A DNA stretch of 45,123 nucleotides from Candidatus Binatia bacterium. GTDB lineage: Bacteria; Desulfobacterota; Binatia; UBA9968; JAJDTQ01. How positions within the stretch are numbered: position 1 is the first letter of the stretch; each line of letters opens with the position of its first letter. The notes beneath the pieces are model-generated. The model was not told the DNA's origin. It worked only from the letters and a program-made list of their open reading frames with translations, and did no database searches. Shown here one piece after another: positions 35,134 to 42,703 of the stretch. The translations under genes and the position numbers were made by a program. Location of the stretch: the NCBI GenBank assembly GCA_022824205.1, contig JAJEAI010000164.1:1-45123 (forward strand). Reading direction: 5' to 3'.

Positions 35134-35162
35134 TTGAAAAGACCCGTTCCGGTCCCCATAAT
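35134..35162 (+). promoter_or_regulatory. Near-consensus sigma70 promoter
   Basis: TTGAAA (35134-35139), a 17-base spacer and CATAAT (35157-35162) match the consensus in five of six bases at each hexamer. Expected start of transcription is near 35169, about 30 bases before the ATG at 35201. It is the best promoter in the window and stands at the left edge of the accessory region. Confidence 0.6.
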
Positions 35163-35200
35163 GAACGGAGGTGCATGGCCAGAAAAGGTGGAATGATCTG

Positions 35201-35638
35201 ATGAGCACGGTTCTCGATGAGGTGACGAGCGAAACGACTGATGCGGCGCACGTACGGCGGCGCGTCAAAGACTGGGAAGGGCGTCTGCAAGGCCTCTACG
35301 CCGCGATCGGCGAGTGGTTGCCCGATGGATGGGAAGCCCGCCAAGGTGCACCGATCATGATGCATGAGGAGTTGATGCGCAAGTACGGCGTCGCGGCAAA
35401 GCGTATACCGACGCTCGAACTCCTCCGCCGGTCGGGCGAAATCGTCAAGATTGAACCACGGGTACTGTGGATCATCGGCGCCAACGGCCGGGTCGATCTG
35501 AAGCGCGATGGTCATCGCTACATCATCGTCGATATGGCTGAGAACTTTGAGCGGCCAAACTGGCAAGTCTCCCATGCCGAGCGGCGGTGCGACCGGGAAA
35601 CGGTTACGCGTGAATGGTTGGGGCGCGTCCTTCAGTGA
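35201..35638 (+). CDS. Unknown protein, first gene of the HEPN operon
   Basis: A 145-residue protein that I do not recognise. It begins MSTVLDEVTSETTDAAHVRR, continues through a helical region (DWEGRLQGLYAAIGEWLPDG), then TLELLRRSGEIVKIEPRVLW and GANGRVDLKRDGHRYIIVD, which look like beta strands, and ends REWLGRVLQ. No nucleotidyltransferase motif of the MNT type is visible. An upstream GTG at 35171 would add ten residues, but AAGGTGG before 35201 favours the chosen start. Its stop overlaps the next gene (GTGA), so the two are translated together and probably form a functional pair, perhaps an antitoxin or regulator of the HEPN protein. Confidence 0.6.
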   Translation: MSTVLDEVTSETTDAAHVRRRVKDWEGRLQGLYAAIGEWLPDGWEARQGAPIMMHEELMRKYGVAAKRIPTLELLRRSGEIVKIEPRVLWIIGANGRVDLKRDGHRYIIVDMAENFERPNWQVSHAERRCDRETVTREWLGRVLQ

Positions 35639-36102
35639 AAGACATCCAAGCCATTGCGGCTCTGTACGAACAGGTTGACAATTATCTCGAAACCTTGCGT
35701 GACACCGAGGAAACAGCCGGTGGGGACGCCGAACGGGACCGTGTCACCCACAAGCAGAGAATAAACGATCAGGCGTACTTCGTGCTTGCGTGGGGCCAAT
35801 TGGAGGCGGAAATTGAGGAAGCATGCAGGGATGCCATCCGCCACGCGCAAAGGCACAGTGACTGGCGGCATCGTCGTGCATGGACTTTGTACAATCCAGA
35901 TGACCCCCGGCTATCGGGCTTGAGCTTTCAGAACCGTCTGACACTGGTCGTAGAGAAGGACAGCTACGAGTGGAAAAGGACCATGCAGCATTACAACCTC
36001 CGAAACCAGATTGCGCACGGCAATCTCGTTTCCGAACGCATCGCCGTCTCTAACATCGTTCAGGATTTTCTCCGCATTCAGTCATCGCTCGCGCGGGATT
36101 GA
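35614..36102 (+). CDS. HEPN-domain protein, putative RNase toxin
   Basis: Up to 162 residues; an in-frame GTG at 35635, overlapping the previous stop as GTGA, would give 155 and is a good alternative start. The C-terminal part contains HYNLRNQIAHGNLVSERI with the Rx4H motif (RNQIAH) that is the catalytic signature of HEPN ribonucleases. Upstream helices include AYFVLAWGQLEAEIEEACRD. HEPN proteins act as RNase toxins in toxin-antitoxin and abortive infection systems. The partner gene upstream lacks MNT nucleotidyltransferase motifs, so this is not an ordinary MNT-HEPN pair. Confidence 0.65.
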   Translation: MVGARPSVKDIQAIAALYEQVDNYLETLRDTEETAGGDAERDRVTHKQRINDQAYFVLAWGQLEAEIEEACRDAIRHAQRHSDWRHRRAWTLYNPDDPRLSGLSFQNRLTLVVEKDSYEWKRTMQHYNLRNQIAHGNLVSERIAVSNIVQDFLRIQSSLARD

Positions 36103-36180
36103 TCGGCCGTGAGGAAAGTACCAGAGGGCTCTGCGGTCAGCGTTCTCGACCGTGCTCCAAGCAAAGCGGAAGGAGACAAT

Positions 36181-36381
36181 ATGAACACATTCGGGGACGA
36201 TCTGATCCGGGCACTCAAGGAAGCGCTCGCCCATGCCAAGGGCACCGGTCCCGGCATCTTACATGCTCCTGCAACACCGTGCGATGACCACAAGCTGCCG
36301 AAGTTAAAGCAGGCATGTCGGCCCGGCACCTTTGAGCATGGAAAACGAACCACTCGACCACCCCGAGATTGTCAATCCTAA
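36181..36381 (+). pseudogene. Truncated HigA/Xre-type antitoxin
   Basis: A 66-codon frame starting MNTFGDDLIRALKEALAHAK and then GTGPGILHAP, the N-terminal segment typical of HigA-like antitoxins that continue into a TQAxMAxLMG/YRKWEQG helix-turn-helix. Here the similarity stops after about residue 33 and the remaining ~33 residues (ATPCDDHKLPKLKQACRP onward) contain no HTH. AAGGAGACAAT gives a strong ribosome site, so a peptide could still be made. No HigB-like toxin is next to it. I treat it as a remnant. Confidence 0.5.
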
Positions 36382-36385
36382 TGCC

Positions 36386-37249
36386 CTACCAGTAAGAATT
36401 CTCCTGCTGAAGAACCTGTGGATCAACAGGTAGAGGCGACAAGTCCAAGTCGTACATCGGCAACTGCCAGAAACGCCGCATCGACTCTAAGTGATCGATC
36501 GTAGCGTTCTCTTTCGCCAATCCTTCATTGCACAAGTGCTCCAGGTTAGTCTCCAAAAGCAGATCATGTCGTAGAGACTTTGTCCTTCTGGATCCATGGT
36601 CCTTGGTAAAGTATGCGTCCCGCCAGACTTTCGCCGTTATTTCAACCCCTCTCTCGGTAAAATATCCAAGCGCATCCATGGCACAGACGACTTCAAGGGC
36701 TGGCTCGAAGTCTGAAGTGAAGCAACCCTGCGAGAAAATGTGAAAAGGCGAATGCCAAAAGGGCTGTGGATCAGCAATTGTACGTGTGACGTCCGCGTAA
36801 AGAGTAGCTTCTCGTTCCCACAACTCCCATTGCGGCACAATAGGAGCCCCCGGGCCATCGACTCGATATGCTTGGCGCATGAAGTCCACGTACTCTTCCT
36901 GCAATCCCACTACATCGTATCCGGTCACCGACGGTGCGTTCGCATAGATCAGGCGGGCATGGTGATTGTAGAACCACCCGCAGATCTTCCGCAGACATCG
37001 ATCAAGAAGCGAGTCGGGGCAACGGACGACGTCCATGAGTATAAGAATCTTGGCTGCCTCCTCCTTAGCGAATTCGTTCAAGACACTTGCTTCGCGTGGA
37101 AAATTCTTTAACTGGAGCGCGGCAGTTCTGTAACTCGTCGCGCTGGACAAGATTATTGCGAAACCTTCGGCGAGGAAAGATAACTGCTCCGCACGGGACA
37201 GCTTACGCAATAGGTCCAGCTTTCGAAATCCTGTATCTATTGTTCCCAT
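36386..37249 (-). CDS. AbiV-like abortive infection protein (tentative)
   Basis: A 287-residue, mostly helical, cytosolic protein. The N-terminal region LSFLAEGFAIILSSATSYRT followed by AALQLKNFPREASVLNEFAK and EEAAKILILMDVVRCP follows the AbiV/HEPN-like pattern of repeated helices with an EExxK motif. The rest (YNHHARLIYANAPSVTGYDV onward) is unfamiliar. GAGG lies 4-5 bases before the ATG at 37249. GC is visibly lower than in the metabolic genes to the left. AbiV proteins block phage translation. It lies downstream of the RM gene on the same strand, which supports a defence role. Confidence in the family is moderate. Confidence 0.5.
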   Translation of the reverse strand: MGTIDTGFRKLDLLRKLSRAEQLSFLAEGFAIILSSATSYRTAALQLKNFPREASVLNEFAKEEAAKILILMDVVRCPDSLLDRCLRKICGWFYNHHARLIYANAPSVTGYDVVGLQEEYVDFMRQAYRVDGPGAPIVPQWELWEREATLYADVTRTIADPQPFWHSPFHIFSQGCFTSDFEPALEVVCAMDALGYFTERGVEITAKVWRDAYFTKDHGSRRTKSLRHDLLLETNLEHLCNEGLAKENATIDHLESMRRFWQLPMYDLDLSPLPVDPQVLQQENSYW

Positions 37250-37470
37250 CGCGCCTCACTCATTCTTCTGCGTATCGACTACAAGAGCGACAAACCGGAA
37301 CCGGCCTCTTCGGCACGAAACGGCGAAAGTCGCTGTGGGGTTCAAGAGTCGGCGCCGCCTCATCATGGTTTTGGCCGGCAAGAAACTCCGGTGAGGGTTC
37401 CTTCGTCGCGGCCAGTCTGTATGAAGGCAGGTCGCAGATCACGATACCGCAGCCGAGGTCGCTCGGTGCC
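37250..37470 (-). other. Gap between RM gene and AbiV-like gene
   Basis: A 72-residue leftward frame (37260-37478) could start at a TTG overlapping the end of the RM reading frame (MYRAPSDLGCGIVICDLPSY). It has no ribosome site and no recognisable family, so it is weak. Nothing else is visible. Confidence 0.25.
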
Positions 37471-37824
37471 CTATACAATCGTCAGTATGGCGCCGATCCG
37501 CCTTGCCGTATCCGTGAAATACTGGACTTCTTCGGCGTGCAGCGTTCGTTCCAGGATAACGCGTTCACGGTAGGAAAGCCATTTCTTGAGCACCTGGTAA
37601 CCACCGAGCCTGTAGTTCCAAACAGCGTCGGGGACATTGCGCCAGAAAGCGTTTCCATTGAGATAGACGTCAACGGTCGTGTCACCGAGCGCGGCCAGAG
37701 CGTTGCCCATTGCTGCACGTTCATCCGCAGTAAGGGATCGTTCGACCGTGTGGCCTTGGCCCGGCATTACAACATCGCCCTGGCCGCGATGTCCCCACCC
37801 GACGGTGACCGCGAAATCGCCCCC
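37471..37824 (-). pseudogene. Detached C-terminal end of the RM protein (frameshifted)
   Basis: This frame continues the RM protein after a slip: read with one extra G in the run at 37820-37824 it gives HSMEGGDFAVTVGWGHRGQG, then DVVMPGQGHTVERSLTADER and finally GGYQVLKKWLSYRERVILER and FTDTARRIGAILTIV. This is the standard C-terminus of type ISP/IIG-like RM proteins (target-recognition end). On its own it would start at ATG 37767 (98 residues). The run is 5 G in this sequence; six would restore the frame. Confidence 0.7.
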
Positions 37825-40805
37825 TCCATGCTGTGTCCGTCGATTGTAGCTGGGACGGCAATCGCGCCAAACTCAGGGCGTAAGGGGCCTTGCGTGACAC
37901 CGGCAACAGGAGTGCCGGGATCGAGTAGTACGGCGAGGTCGCGTCCGCGTGCCGCGGATTGGGCGAGTGTAGTCGCCGCACCTTCGGATACCCCTTCTGG
38001 CCAGCCCGGCAACGGAATGCGCGGCCATTCCATGCATAGCGCCCCGGCGTTACCATCCCGGTACGCAGTATGGTGGAGGGTCGCGAGAACATGGTGGAAC
38101 AGGTCCTCAACACTTGCACCGAGACGGTCGAGATAGCGTTGCGCTGGTCCCGATAGATTGGCACGGCACGTATTCTGGTTGTCACCGCTCAGCCCATGAT
38201 CTCGCAGCCGCGCAGGAAACATCAAGGCGGTCCGCTCAATCAGATGCAAGCATGCCATGTCTCGTATCAAACACGCTTGCGGCTCTTCCGCGCCCTTCCG
38301 CAAATGCTGTGCTGCAGAGAGCCACACGTTCCCGTCGAACACTTGCGGTGTGTAGTTGGCACGCTTCTCATCGAGCAGCTTCGTATCCTTCTCCCAATAA
38401 AGCCATCGATGGTCGAAAGGTCGATAGGCGAAGCGAACGAATGCGGCCTCATTTGGCCCGCCACGCTTCAACAGGGCATTGCGCACTGCACGGGCGTCGA
38501 AACGCGCAGTCGATTTCATTACGGATGGATACCGCCGCGCGATTTCTTCGTGGCTGGTACCGGAGTCGAAGTAGTCACCGATCCGCGCCTTGAGCCGGTC
38601 TAGATCGACATCTACGAGAAACCCGTCGCGGCTGGTCTTGATGCCAGGAAACGAAACCGGGAAGAGATCCGGCAGCGCCGGCCAGTTGAACCAGTCGTCA
38701 CTTATGGCGGTTTGTGCGAAGGGAAGACCGAGTGGCAGGACAGGCTCGATTCCTTCATAAAGCACATCCGGCTCCGCCTCAGCCGTTACCATCAGTTCCT
38801 CCGGCTTCGCTTGCGCCCACAGATTCCGGAATCCGATTTCATGGGCCGGCTTGTGTTGTCCTTTACGCACCAGCGTGGCGATCGCGGTGCCGACCTGAAT
38901 CCCCACCGGGTCGCTGTCGGTTGAGAAGATGCTCGGGTCGGGCGAACCATCCGGCGTGACCTTGCCCGTCTTGTACTTGTCACCATTCAGGCAATCGATA
39001 CGAATCACGTCGAATGCCTCAAGGTAGCGCTCCCGCATCCCCGTAAAGGACAAGCCGTCGAGCCATGAATAGTTAGAGATGAAGCAGACTACGCCCTGGC
39101 CCGTCTTCTCCGCGATGCGTCGTTCCGCCATGCGGAAGAAACGGACATAGGGATCGTTCAGACCCTGGCCTTCGGGTCGCCGGACCCGCTTCGTCTTACG
39201 ATACGCTTCCGAAAGCGCCCGCTCCTCATCTACAGCCATTCCGGCGTAGCCGTTGTACGGAGGGTTCCCGAGAATCACGAGAATCGGCGTGTCCCGTTTC
39301 ACCCTCTCCGCGCGGTCACGTTCTTCCTCCAACTCGGGGAAGGGCAACGGCTTCGTGGTGCGCGGCTCCCATCCGGTCAGGGCGTTGGTCAGGAACACGC
39401 CGGCGCGTTCCGTTTCGTCATCGGCGAGCGGCGCATCGAGGTCCTGCATGGTCAGGCCCACTTGCAGGTGGGCGACGACGAAGGGGGCGGGCATGATCTC
39501 GAATCCGAACACGCGCTCGGTGGCGGCCTTCTTTACCCGCGCCCCAATAAGCGCGCCGAGCCCCTGGCCTTCGAGATTGGCGGCGATCCGGCGCAGTACC
39601 TCCGCCAGATAGGCGCCGGTGCCGCAACATGGATCGAGGACATAGACGTTCTCGGCCGCCAACCCTGCCGGGATGCCCAAGTCATCCTTCAACGCCTTGT
39701 CCACGCGGGCGACCATGTAACGGACGACCTCGGTCGGCGTGTACCAGACACCCAGTTGCTTGCGCAGCGCGGGATCGAAGGCTTCCAGGAACGGCTCGTA
39801 GAAATAGGGTACGGCCTCGCCCTCGCTGAAACGGGCGAGGAAAGCGGTCCGGTCCACTCGGTCCAGCGCGGCCGCGGTCCAGTCCAGCACTTCGACGAGA
39901 CCGAGCGGCTGCAAGCGGCCGGGGTCTGAAAGCTGCTGGAACAGGGCTCGCAGCACCGGCGCACGCAAATGCCACACCGCCGTGCGCCAGTCGAAGCTGC
40001 CCTTGGGCTCCGGCACCTGACGTCCCCACAGCACCCATGCCGAGAAGACGCCGTAAAACAGCGTCTGTACGAGGGTGGAGCGGAAGAAACGATCACCCTT
40101 GTCGCCCTCGAAACGGACCCCGAGCGCCTCCTCCAGGGCCGACCGGACCGCCGTAAGGGAAGGTGCGTCACCCGCCGCCTCGACACGGGCGAGACCGTCA
40201 CGGGCATAGGAGGCGAGCAACCATGCCAGGTCCTTGGGCTCGGCCAACGCAGCGCGGTGTGACAGCACGCGGGCGAGATATTCGCCAAGACCGGCTCCCA
40301 CCTCGTGAGCGAACGTGCGCGGCGACTCGAGCCCGCGCGCGAACTCGTCGTCGCTGGCGGCCAAGCGGAACGACTCCAGGGTCGCCTCGCCGCCGCTCGC
40401 ATCGGGGCCGACGAGAGAGAATTCCCGCAGGTTGGTCACCAGCACCAGCCGGTACCGTCCCCAATAGCGTGAGACTTGGTCGCGCACACCGGGCGCGTCC
40501 ATTTCCCCGCCGGAAGGCTTGACTTCCACGACCCCACGCTCCGGCGTCTGGCCCTCGCGAGGCCGGCCCTTCTGAACCTGCTTCGCCGTGAACAGGCCGA
40601 AATCCGGATGCCCGGCGCCCTGATCGGCCAACTCGCCGACGCAGAACACCTTCGGCTTGAGGGTATTGCCAACCGCGTTGAGAAGATTGGCAAGCGGGCC
40701 GTAGGCCGACCGCTCGCTGGTCGCACCGCCAGAGGCGCGGACCCTTCGCAGGTCGGCGAAGTACTCCTCGACTGCCGTCGTCAGCTTCGTGCTCGTTCCC
40801 GCCAT
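37767..40805 (-). CDS. Single-chain restriction-modification protein, type ISP/IIG-like
   Basis: A 1012-residue protein combining nuclease and methyltransferase. The N-terminal part has a PD-(D/E)xK signature: H66-P67-D68 and E94-V-K96 (GVVEVKPSGG). The N6-adenine methyltransferase has motif I DPCCGTGAYL (391-400) and the catalytic NPPY (514-517, ILGNPPYNGY). The region after about residue 600 should recognise DNA. A helicase domain as in full type ISP enzymes is not seen, so this resembles the shorter ISP-like or type IIG group. The predicted end (AISRSPSGGDIAARAML) is out of frame: the normal C-terminus lies in the next frame (37471-37824). A PIN-toxin gene ends just upstream. Confidence 0.85.
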   Translation of the reverse strand: MAGTSTKLTTAVEEYFADLRRVRASGGATSERSAYGPLANLLNAVGNTLKPKVFCVGELADQGAGHPDFGLFTAKQVQKGRPREGQTPERGVVEVKPSGGEMDAPGVRDQVSRYWGRYRLVLVTNLREFSLVGPDASGGEATLESFRLAASDDEFARGLESPRTFAHEVGAGLGEYLARVLSHRAALAEPKDLAWLLASYARDGLARVEAAGDAPSLTAVRSALEEALGVRFEGDKGDRFFRSTLVQTLFYGVFSAWVLWGRQVPEPKGSFDWRTAVWHLRAPVLRALFQQLSDPGRLQPLGLVEVLDWTAAALDRVDRTAFLARFSEGEAVPYFYEPFLEAFDPALRKQLGVWYTPTEVVRYMVARVDKALKDDLGIPAGLAAENVYVLDPCCGTGAYLAEVLRRIAANLEGQGLGALIGARVKKAATERVFGFEIMPAPFVVAHLQVGLTMQDLDAPLADDETERAGVFLTNALTGWEPRTTKPLPFPELEEERDRAERVKRDTPILVILGNPPYNGYAGMAVDEERALSEAYRKTKRVRRPEGQGLNDPYVRFFRMAERRIAEKTGQGVVCFISNYSWLDGLSFTGMRERYLEAFDVIRIDCLNGDKYKTGKVTPDGSPDPSIFSTDSDPVGIQVGTAIATLVRKGQHKPAHEIGFRNLWAQAKPEELMVTAEAEPDVLYEGIEPVLPLGLPFAQTAISDDWFNWPALPDLFPVSFPGIKTSRDGFLVDVDLDRLKARIGDYFDSGTSHEEIARRYPSVMKSTARFDARAVRNALLKRGGPNEAAFVRFAYRPFDHRWLYWEKDTKLLDEKRANYTPQVFDGNVWLSAAQHLRKGAEEPQACLIRDMACLHLIERTALMFPARLRDHGLSGDNQNTCRANLSGPAQRYLDRLGASVEDLFHHVLATLHHTAYRDGNAGALCMEWPRIPLPGWPEGVSEGAATTLAQSAARGRDLAVLLDPGTPVAGVTQGPLRPEFGAIAVPATIDGHSMEGAISRSPSGGDIAARAML

Positions 40806-40842
40806 TGTTCTCTCGTGGACGAACGTGCTGTGGACGAAACCG

Positions 40843-41265
40843 TCATGAATCCTGCCAAGGATTAATCACTTCGACGCCCATCTCCTCGAAGTCCTTGACG
40901 TTGCGCGTCGCCACGGTCATTCCCCGCGAATGGGCGATCGCCGCGATCTGACCATCGGGCTGGGAAAGTGGACGCCCGGCGCGCCGACGTGCAGCGGCGA
41001 TGGTTGCATAGACGCGTGCCGCATCACTGTCGAAGGGCAAAATCCGATTCTCGAATGCGTCTTGCAGCATGGCCTCGATGTTTGATGTGAGCGTGTCCCG
41101 ACGCCGACCTGCCGGCAGGATGGCGGCTCCATAGCGTAGTTCCGCTTCTCCCACTGCTGAGAAAAACAGGGTTTCCACAGCGTGTCCTACAACCCATGCC
41201 TCCACGGCCGGGTCGGGTGACCGGCGCATCAGTTCGGATACGACGTTGGTGTCGATTAGATACAC
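40843..41265 (-). CDS. Orphan PIN-domain (VapC/FitB-type) toxin
   Basis: A 140-residue PIN protein: YLIDTNVVSELMRRSPDPAV (first Asp), SAVGEAELRYGAAILPAGRR (Glu), RPLSQPDGQIAAIAHSRGMT (Asp) and TVATRNVKDFEEMGVEVINP. These match FitB/VapC ribonucleases. The start is GTG 41265, after AGGTGG. FitA/VapB antitoxins normally sit directly upstream, but the 75 bases before it hold no ribbon-helix-helix frame, and the only small frame there (41340-41510) is Ser-rich. The antitoxin is probably lost or encoded elsewhere. Confidence 0.8.
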   Translation of the reverse strand: MYLIDTNVVSELMRRSPDPAVEAWVVGHAVETLFFSAVGEAELRYGAAILPAGRRRDTLTSNIEAMLQDAFENRILPFDSDAARVYATIAAARRRAGRPLSQPDGQIAAIAHSRGMTVATRNVKDFEEMGVEVINPWQDS

Positions 41266-41508
41266 TCGTGCGTTCCACCTGCTCGCCGCACGTGCGCGAC
41301 AGTGCGCGGAGAGACCATAAGTTGTTGTATTTTATCTACTTATCCCTCGACAGTCTGCTCGCTTAACTCTTGCATTGTCGCCTCTGATGCGCTTGAATAT
41401 CTTCTGGATTTGACCTTACTCGCTTTCGATTCGCTTACGGCCGTTTCATCGCTTTCCGACCGGAGGCCCGGAGGCTCTACGCTTCCAGGCTTCGAGGAGG
41501 ACCGTGAC

Positions 41509-42681
41509 ATGTCGGAACGTCATTACCTCACCCTCTCCAAACGCATTATCGACCGTCTCGCGGTCGATGACAAGGACGCGGTGTTCTGGGACCGTGCCCT
41601 GCCCGGATTCGGCGTCCGGGTCTACCCTTCGGGGGCCAAGGTCTATGTTGTGCAGACGAGAGTCTTCGGCCGTTCGAAGCGCATCACGGTGGGCCGCCAC
41701 GGAGAACTGACCGTCGACGAGGCCCGCAAGGGGGCGGCCCGGATCATCGCGCGCCTCAAGGCGGGGGAGTCTCCGTTCCCGGAAGAGCCCGTTCCGGACC
41801 CCACCGTCGCAGACCTGGCGGACCGCTACCGGCGGGAGTATGTGGAGATGCACTGCAAGCCCGCTACCGTGTCCCACTACCACCTGATGCTGAAGAAGCA
41901 CATCGTGCCGGCCGTGGGTAAGCTCCTGGTGAGGGAAGTGGAGCGGAAACATATCCTGGAGTTCCAGTATGGACTGAGCGGCATGCCCACGGTGGCGAAC
42001 CGCACCGTGGACATCCTGGTGAAGATGTTCAACCTGGCGGAGGACTGGGGATGGCGGCCGCCCGGGAGGAACCCCTGCCGTTTTGTGCGCCGGTACAAGG
42101 TGGAGAAGCGCCACGAGCGGTTCCTGACCCCCGAGGAGCTATACCGGCTGGGCCAGGCGCTGGATGCGGCTCCGGTCGAACGGCTGGCGTCGGCGCACGC
42201 GGCCGCGGCGATCCGGCTGCTTGTGCTGACGGGGTGCCGGCGGAACGAGATCCTGGGGCTTCGGTGGGAGGACCTCGACTTCGACGCGGGAGAGATGCGG
42301 CTGGTGGACAGCAAGACCGGAGCGCGGGTGGTGCCCATGCCGCCGCCGGCGGCGAAGGTCCTGGCACGGCTCTCCCGGGTAGAGGGCAACCCGTGGGTGT
42401 TTCCGGGGAGGAAGAACGGCACGGGACAGCGGAACATCAACGAGTCGTGGGACCGGGTGCGCCGGCGTGCGGGTCTGGACGGAGTTCGCCTTCATGATCT
42501 TCGTCACTCCTACGCTTCGAGAGCGCTGGCGCTGGGCGAGGGCCTGCCGATGATCGGAGAACTGCTCGGCCACAGGAAGGTGCAGACGACGGCCCGGTAC
42601 GCACACCTGGCGCGGGACTCTGTGCGGACGTCGACGGCCAGGGTGGCGGAGAGCATCGGAGCGGACATCCTGCCGGAGTAG
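41509..42681 (+). CDS. Tyrosine recombinase/integrase (first of tandem pair)
   Basis: A 390-residue phage-type integrase with an N-terminal DUF4102-like arm-binding domain (DAVFWDRALPGFGVRVYPSG), a core-binding domain (~100-195) and the catalytic domain. Catalytic residues are R244 (TGCRRNE), H329 and R332 (LHDLRHS), H355 (LLGHRKVQ) and Y364 (TTARYAHL). GAGGAGG lies 8 bases before the ATG at 41509. It is followed after only 22 bases by a paralogue. It probably mobilises the surrounding island. No tRNA attachment site was found in view. Confidence 0.92.
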   Translation: MSERHYLTLSKRIIDRLAVDDKDAVFWDRALPGFGVRVYPSGAKVYVVQTRVFGRSKRITVGRHGELTVDEARKGAARIIARLKAGESPFPEEPVPDPTVADLADRYRREYVEMHCKPATVSHYHLMLKKHIVPAVGKLLVREVERKHILEFQYGLSGMPTVANRTVDILVKMFNLAEDWGWRPPGRNPCRFVRRYKVEKRHERFLTPEELYRLGQALDAAPVERLASAHAAAAIRLLVLTGCRRNEILGLRWEDLDFDAGEMRLVDSKTGARVVPMPPPAAKVLARLSRVEGNPWVFPGRKNGTGQRNINESWDRVRRRAGLDGVRLHDLRHSYASRALALGEGLPMIGELLGHRKVQTTARYAHLARDSVRTSTARVAESIGADILPE

Positions 42682-42703
42682 CGAAGGGAAAGGGAGACGG
42701 ACG

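Noticed and set aside
35024..35575. 183-residue leftward frame opposite the first gene of the HEPN operon
   Set aside because: It has no motif and conflicts with the promoter and GTGA-coupled gene pair on the other strand.
37820..37824. Phase-variable homopolymer tract in the RM gene
   Set aside because: Five Gs is shorter than known phase-variation tracts; recorded as a frameshift of unknown cause instead.
41340..41510. 56-residue Ser-rich leftward frame between the PIN toxin and the first integrase
   Set aside because: No ribosome site or family, overlaps the integrase start, and lacks ribbon-helix-helix features expected of an antitoxin.
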